Positions 57,820-64,000 of a stretch of DNA of 64,000 bases are shown piece by piece. The stretch comes from Nemertoderma westbladi. Its lineage: Eukaryota > Xenacoelomorpha > Nemertodermatida > Nemertodermatidae. The DNA lies in NCBI GenBank assembly GCA_032718475.1, contig JAUCBJ010007689.1, positions 1-64,000 on the forward strand, in the 5' to 3' direction. Made by a program: the position numbers and the translations under genes. Below the pieces are notes generated by a model. That model saw only the letters and a program-made list of their open reading frames with translations, did not search any database and was not told where the DNA came from. Position 1 is the stretch's first letter, and each line of letters starts with the position of its first letter.

Positions 57820-59462
57820 TTACTGTAAGAATTGCTCGAGACTGGCTGGCTGACTGACTGACTGACTGACTGACTGACTGATCTACAGCCAAAACTACTC
57901 TAACGATTTTGATGAAATTTTCACAGCGGCTAGATACCGCGATTCTAAGGTCCCTGGTATGTTCCGCTATTTCGTCCATGAGCCGTGGGCTCGAAAAATA
58001 GACATAAACGAAAAAACGCCATAGGCGCAATGGTAAAATAACACCAATGACAGCTGGTGTCCTGATGAAAAATGGCTTATGTAATGCATTTCTACAGAAG
58101 GCTTAGTAATAAATCGATGAGGTTGCCAAGATTATTATACTCAGTACACCCATACTGTTTGTTTAGGCCCTGCACTCTCTGTCAAAGCAAATATTAACTG
58201 GTTGATTTAGTTTGTGGTTCTACACAGGCTTAGTATAAATCGATGAGGCTGCCAACTGGTTGGTTTAGTTTGCAATCTATTACCGCCTCAGCTGAATAAC
58301 CCTTCCCCCTGCTGAATGACTATTAGGTATACAGTGTATCGGCTACATTAATGCCAACATTAATACTGTGGAGGCTGTATGCTTATAAGGTGGAATGTTT
58401 ACTCAGCCTTATACTGATACTCTGTAAGGCTAAGACTAACATTATAGTTTGAAATATAAATATCACTTCTTGGCTACATTAATGCCAACATTATTGCAAA
58501 GTGTTTTATTGTTGGATTACTCTCTGTCAGTCTCCCCTTCAGAACATTGTATTGGGAATTTACTTTAGTTTACTCTACTGTGCCATTCAGCTGAATGGAT
58601 TTGAGCGATTGCCAAGTTACAGAGTTGGATCATTCTCTGACCATATGCAAAGACATGAAATCTTTTTAAAAATATACTTTTTCCATGTTTTTTTTTCTGA
58701 CCAAAAATTTCAAAAAAAAATTTTTCGTAGCCAGTACTGCCAATCGATTCGCCATCAAACATAACGCAAAAAAAATTTTTTGCAAAATTTTAAATTACTG
58801 TAAATTTTTGGCGACTGGGGGGGGGTCAATTTTTTTCGATCCGCTATAACTCCGGAACGCTTTGTCCAAATTCGATGGGGTTTTTATTTTTCAACTTAAT
58901 TCGATGTCCTCTTTCAGCCGATCCATGTTTCGAACCCCCAAACAGCGCCGTTCAAAATTTAATTTTTTCTAGTTCTAGAATTTTACAAATTTCAAAAAAG
59001 TTGCGGTATTTTATTAACGCCTTTACGGAATTCGATAGCGTTTTCGATTTTTATAGTAAACGCAATATCCTGAATCTCACTAGCCTAGTTTCGCGTCACC
59101 AATGCCAAGACTTCATACTTTTTGAGGAAAATTTTTCTAGAATAATTATTATTTAATTACATTTATAGCGATTTCTTAATACTGGTTGCACATGAATTGA
59201 TGGAGTTTTCAATTTTTTAACTAAACACGATATCGCGCATCGCACCAGCCTGGTTTCGAAATTCCAAAACGAGGTCTTCACTAGTTGCAGGTCGATTTTG
59301 TTCTAGAATTGAGCAACTAATAATAGATCGAATTTTTTGATAATTATTGTATGAAATATGATTGTATTTTTACATAATTATTAGTTATATACTAATTCAC
59401 GTTGTCTCTTTTAATTAAAATAAAAAGTCGGTTCCTTATCGGGCCGCTAGGCCCGTCACTAG
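57820..59462 (+). mobile_element. Helitron-like element 6 (type D payload, left hairpin missing)
   Basis: Begins at TTACTGTAAGAATTG immediately after the CTAG of element 5, so it lacks the TTAG-hairpin. The interior matches element 4 with an added partial duplication near 58215-58260. Right end intact (TCGGTTCC, CGGGCC-GCTA-GGCCCG, TCACTAG), followed by T. Confidence 0.62.
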
Positions 59463-60657
59463 TTACTACAATGAATATTATCGACGAAAACATGAAGTCT
59501 TAAAAAATGTGAGTCAGTAGTTATGTGTAGATTATTATCTAGAAAATTATAAATAACTTATTTGAATCAAATTGTTTTCAATGATTAAATCCAATAGGTT
59601 GTGGTGCCAAGCTTTAATTTAGTACTCAGTAATTCTTATCCGTCCATATGTTACAGATGGGTGAAAATCAATACGCCATCAATTCATCATTATTATAATT
59701 TTTTGGGGTTCAGCTTACCAAAGTCGACATTGACGTCCAGGATCAATGGATCAATAATAATATGGAACCTAATAAAAGCGCCCTAATACTGGGAAGTCCG
59801 TGGACGCTATGATATTACTACACTATTCCGTCGATTTATCTAATAGTTGATTTATTTTTTTATGCGCAACCCGGGGCACTTTTAGAGCCACATCAAAAGA
59901 AAACGAGATCCCACACCACAATGCCCATTCAATATGCGCTGAGGACACAATACTACGGGAAATTATCTCACGAGGAAGATTCAATCACAGCTGGGAATTT
60001 ATCATATACAATGAAGGTTCAATCACAGCTAGCAACTTCATTAACCCTATTAAACCCGGGGGGGAGGTCAATATGATACCCCCCCCCCCCCCCCCCCCCG
60101 CGGTTTTTTTGTTGTTGTAACTCTGAAACAAACGCAGTTGTGAATATGAAATTTTATGACTTTTCCTAAAAATCTATTCTCTTCCTAACAGTGAAAACGG
60201 TTTTCAAAAATATTTTCAAAGTTTTCGAGTTATAGCACCATTTTTAACCCTACTTTTATCTCATTTTTGAGACGTTTTTTGAAAATTACATTTCATGAAT
60301 TATGATTTGTAACATATCTATTTTTGATTTACACCGATTTATTGGTGTTTGCAATTAGTTTGAATTCATATAAATTAATTCATAAATTTCAAACTTGTTT
60401 TTTTCGGCTGGTGCCAATTTTGGTGCCAGCACCAAATTTTGAAATATTTCAATTTTAAAATTGTATTGTTTGAACCTACAGTAGTTTTTGCGCAATGTAA
60501 TAGGATTTTTTGGAGTTCTGGTTTAGATGGAATATATACGAGCTGCACAAATGCACAAGGCGTATCAAACTTATATTTTTCGAGCGTTTTACGGGTTTGT
60601 GATAGTTCTGGATATTTGTACACCCCGGTATTTGTACAATATTTCATAGCCCGGTAG
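59463..60657. other. Intergenic DNA with SINE remnant and C21 tract
   Basis: No gene is supported. It contains a truncated SINE tail (about 59694-59744) and a C21 run at 60079-60099. A TGGTGCCA-type palindromic repeat lies near 60412-60435. Confidence 0.45.
59694..59744 (-). mobile_element. Truncated copy of the 40.7-kb SINE tail
   Basis: On the minus strand it reads CCTGGACGTCAATGTCGACT and then CCCCAAAAAATTATAA, matching the tail of the SINEs at 40661 and 40946 with a few changes. The tRNA-like head is missing. Confidence 0.65.
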
Positions 60658-62020
60658 CGTATTCCCAATCCTTACACTACTAGGTACACCTCTTGCATTA
60701 ACACATGGGATTGGTTAATTAACTATTATTTGATTGGACGTTGAAATCATGTAAGGAATGGGGACGAGAGGGGTCGAACTAGTGTAAGGGTTTTTATACT
60801 CAGTTGGCAGGTTGAAAATGTTCCAAACGCTGTAAGGAATGAGAAGTGGGTGAAATAATGTAAGGGTTATCTGCCTATTACACAGTTCATTGTCAGACGA
60901 CAGTAAAAAATGTATACGAATAGCAGTATACATATATTTAGAGTGGAAATAATGTTGTATAAGGAATCGGTTTACGCACCATTTACTCCTTGACTTTTCC
61001 GATCAAATGATTATAATAATAAAGTAGTTTTACTGGTAGTATTTAATATTAAAATTCGTTCATATTAAATTCATAAAAGCATTCCACAATATGTAAACAT
61101 AAAAGCTCAAATGAAATAAACAATTAATTTTTGCAATGCCTCTAGCATTTGTTGGATTTGCATTCATGTTTATCGACAGGTTTCTAGAGCGTTTTTTAGC
61201 GCGTGAAGTCTTATCAGTACCGCAGGTTGGCCAGCAACCAACACAGCACGCATCCGTTTAATGTAAGAGCTACTCGTCCACGCGCTAGTGCAGTTGGATG
61301 GACACGAATAGCAGACCGACTATTCCTAACCAAATACTACTATAATCGGCCTGCTGCATTGAAAAACTGCACATTGAGATGCTATGCCAGCTTAACAAAA
61401 ACATTTTGTCACCACCATGCAAACCACAATGCAGCATGCATTAAGAATGCTATGCCGGCTTATCAACAAAGTTGCACCGCCATAACTCCATATCCCCCAT
61501 GGATTTCGCGCGAGATTATCCGCATATTCAAGGCCGGTGTCCTTTAAGATGCGTCTCAAGAAAGTCATGAACTGTCCATCATGCTTATTTTCTCCATGGG
61601 GCTGCCAAAGCACAAGATTGGGCACTGGCTGGTCCTCACGGCAAAAACAATGTCATGCAAAGGAATATATCCCTAGACACTAGTATAGCCAATGTTCCAA
61701 TCGTTTTAGCTTACTCATGCAGCCCTGTATAAACCATAACACAATGTTCTACTGCCTAGAATAATATCACATGTTAGTCTAAGTCTACTCTTCTAATACT
61801 GTTGGTATAATAACCCTTACATGAATTCACCCAATTTCTCCATTCCTTACAGCGTTTGGAACACTTCCAACCTGCCAGCTGAGTATAAAATCCTTACACT
61901 AGTTCAACCCCTATCTCCAGTCCTTACATGATTTCAACGTCCAATCAAATAATAGTTCATTAACCAATCCCAGGCTACAATTCAAGATGTGTTCCTACTA
62001 GTGTAAGGATTGGGAATACG
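60658..62020. mobile_element. DNA transposon-like element with very long TIRs
   Basis: The left arm, beginning CGTATTCCCAATCCTTACAC (60658 to about 60872), is repeated inverted at about 61806-62020, which ends GTGTAAGGATTGGGAATACG. The copies are diverged but collinear over about 215 bp. CCGGTAG occurs immediately outside both ends (60651-60657 and 62021-62027), a probable 7-bp target duplication. GTAAGG words recur in each arm and may be protein-binding sites. The interior (about 930 bp) has no transposase that I recognise; the open frame 61203-61547 is unassigned. Confidence 0.82.
61330..61440. repeat. Segment shared with 19195-19310
   Basis: Lies inside the long-TIR element and shares ACTACTATAATCGG, CTGCTGCATTG and GATGCTATG in order with the region before the giant minisatellite. 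Confidence 0.5.
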
Positions 62021-62027
62021 CCGGTAG

Positions 62028-62632
62028 CGTATCCGGGAGTACAGACTCGGACACATTTACTTCTATAAAGTTATTGGACAATATCCTGTTATTATTGAGG
62101 AGCTTTTCAAAGTGGGCCTTCCAACCATTAAGGCAATCGACTGGCTGGCTGATTCTGCCTAAACCTTGGTGGTTGGTTGGCTTTTCCGCCCAGTCAGTTG
62201 ATAGCTCCTGTAGATTATCAGAATATTGCCTATTCAGTCAATATTCATATAGTGACAGCTCTGCCGCTTCATACGTATTGAAGTAAATACTGAATAAAGG
62301 TGCTGCTAACTTGCTAATCCCTCGCGACTAGCATAGTAATTTGTTTCACGTCCGTGAAGCCTGAAGCGTTTTTGAGTACCTGAGACATTCACTATTTCTG
62401 TGTCGGATAACGCATTGGATTACTGGGGGGTAGGGGTGTAATATGTATTATTATTCAACTCAGGCTCAAATATTGGCCGTAAAGCCGTATCAAATCTTCA
62501 GTTGCGTTCTACATACAGATTACACATATGATAAGACGTATATATAAAAATACCCTTAACATTTACAGCATACAACTCAGTATGGCTTTCCTTCGTGAGG
62601 CTTCAAATTTATAGATGTTCCCTATGAAATGG
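62028..62632. other. Intergenic DNA
   Basis: No gene is supported; an open frame at 62074-62286 has no recognised domain. Confidence 0.4.
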
Positions 62633-62928
62633 GTGTAAAAGCTACGCCTACACCTACACGACTACACCTACACACTTACACCTAGACCTATACACCTACA
62701 CCCACACCCACACCTACACCTACACGGCTACACCTACACACTTACACCTAGACCTATACACCTAGACCTATACACCTACACCTACACGGCAACACCTACA
62801 CCTACACAACACACCTACCCTACACCTACACCTATACCTACACATACACATACGCCTACACCTATAACTACACCTATACCTACACCTACACTTACACCTA
62901 CACGGCTACACCTACACCTACACTGTTG
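62633..62928 (+). repeat. CCTACA-type hexamer array with a MITE-like head
   Basis: The array starts GTGTAAAAGCTACGCC, the same end sequence as the element at 13489, then runs for about 280 bp as variants of ACACCTACACCTA. It is not the TTAGGG telomere repeat. Confidence 0.85.
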
Positions 62929-63299
62929 CCGTTATTCCCGACACCACGGGGAAAACGCCGATCCTGGAGGCGGAATTTTCAGACCACAGGATTCCGGCCA
63001 GTCACTGGATATTGGGAGTGGAGAAGGAGTCCTATCTGAGATGCAAGATTGCAGTCGAGAAAAAGTTGCATTGGTTGGAAATAATCTTTAATGTAACCTT
63101 GATCGATACTGAACCTTGTGACTGAACCTTGATTGAGAATAAGTTGGGCTTCCCCACACCAATATACACCAAATATTCACAATAATATACGAACATATAA
63201 ATTCCTACAGTACATTAATTAATTACCCACTGTTCGCTTTAGATTTTAACCTAACTAATGATCCCCATTTTCCCTCGGTCCTAGTCCCGGTACCGTAGT
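62929..63299. other. Spacer between arrays
   Basis: No gene is recognised. Confidence 0.35.
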
Positions 63300-64000
63300 G
63301 TCGGTGTTGGTCGACCCTGTTGCGTGTCCGTCCCACCCTTCCCGAACCCCGAAGGGATCGGTCATCAGGAAAGCAGTACGGCTTGGCTAAGGGTCGGTCA
63401 AGTCGGTAGACCCGGTTGCGTGTCCGTCCCACCCTTCCCGAACCCCGAAGGGATCGGTCATCAGGAAAGCGGTACGGCTTGGCTAGGGGTCTGTCGGTTC
63501 ATCGCAGGGTCCCAACCACCTAAGCTTTCCGAATCCTTTTCAGGCTCGTAGTCGCTTCGGTAGCCGAGAAGCTGCTCCGAATAGTCGGTAGGCCAGTAGA
63601 GTCCGGTCCTTTGTCTTTCGACCCTGTTGCGTGTCCGTCCCACCCTTCCTGAACCCCGAAGGGATCGGTCATCAGGAAAGCGGTACGGCTTGGCTAGGGG
63701 TCTGTCAGCCCGTTGTGAGTCCCAACTGTCGGTAGCTTCCCGAGTCCCTTTCAGGCTCGTAGTAACGCCGGTCGTGAAACCCACTCCAGGAAGGCAGTCC
63801 TCATCGAACCCTTCCTCCATCTAGTCGGTCGATCCGTCGCAAGTCCCCGGTGCAGTCAGCAAGCTTTCCGAGTCCCTTTCAGGCTCGTAATAACTGCCGG
63901 TGACCAGGGACCGCTAAAGATCTGTCTGTCAGTTCCCGTCGCAAATCCCTGACGCAATCAGCAGACTTTCCGAGTCCCTTTCTGGCTCGTAATAACTGCT
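63300..64000. repeat. GC-rich mixed-order tandem repeat, continues past the window
   Basis: Two modules alternate irregularly. Module one, of about 85-90 bp, contains GTTGCGTGTCCGTCCCACCC and GGGATCGGTCATCAGGAAAG (63312, 63410 and 63618). Module two, of about 35-40 bp, contains TTTCCGAGTCCCTTTCAGGC (about 63525, 63738, 63867 and 63970). The minus strand has an open frame (63820-63461) repeating DRPLAKPYRFPDDRSLRGSG, but I recognise no family and the frame is broken further right. It could be a fragment of a repeat-rich coding region of a retroelement, or non-coding. Confidence 0.7.

Noticed and set aside
58030-58080. Hammerhead ribozyme (CTGATGA in element 6)
   Set aside because: The required GAAA core and flanking stems are absent, and the equivalent position in element 4 does not retain CTGATGA.
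62633-62928. Interstitial telomere repeat
   Set aside because: The units are CCTACA/CACCTA variants, not TTAGGG, and the array starts with a MITE-like end.

Overview
The window reads as nuclear DNA of an animal, most likely a marine invertebrate. The evidence is an AT-rich background, a spliced class A GPCR with GT/AG intron ends, a DHRS1-type reductase with animal-like architecture, tRNA-derived SINEs, a decayed MULE, a non-LTR retrotransposon remnant and very abundant mini- and microsatellites. No prokaryotic organisation (operons, ribosome binding sites, CRISPR) is present. The phylum cannot be fixed from the sequence; an echinoderm or other deuterostome is a guess only. Convincing genes are sparse: a two-exon neuropeptide-receptor-like GPCR (minus strand, 6534-7810), a complete single-exon DHRS1-like short-chain dehydrogenase (46272-47270), and an isolated candidate coding exon (43375-43530).

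Layout. 0-6 kb: repeats, a decayed MULE transposase (about 1440-2330), a fold-back element whose arms carry homopolymer C/G tracts (2804-3312), and a small inverted-repeat element. 6.2-7.9 kb: the GPCR, whose last coding segment is part of a 130-bp tandem triplication. 8.5-9.4 kb: a broken gene of unknown family. 9.4-15.9 kb: AT-rich DNA with only small repeats. 16.0-16.9 kb: the C-terminal end of a dead non-LTR retrotransposon that runs directly into a 31/62-bp minisatellite. 17-19.6 kb: small inverted-repeat elements.

19.7-38.2 kb: a giant minisatellite built from 47/48-bp and 33-bp units, interrupted once by about 1.15 kb of other DNA. 38.2-46 kb: AT-rich DNA with an inverted SINE pair, a 34-bp minisatellite, small TIR elements and the lone exon. 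46.3-47.3 kb: the DHRS1-like gene. 47.5-48.6 kb: a TIR element between two copies of a direct repeat.

50.7-59.5 kb: six head-to-tail Helitron-like non-autonomous elements. Most of the junctions are immediate, the payloads differ, and one short element has different terminal sequences that change in a base-pair-compensating way. 60.6-62.0 kb: a DNA transposon-like element with TIRs of about 215 bp and an apparent 7-bp target duplication. 62.6-64.0 kb: a hexamer-type array and a GC-rich mixed-order tandem repeat running to the window end.

The two genes and the lone exon show no functional linkage. Most of the window is explained by transposable-element accumulation and tandem amplification. 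The most unusual signal is the Helitron-like tandem cluster, in which three separate terminal structures covary between two families that share the same internal body.
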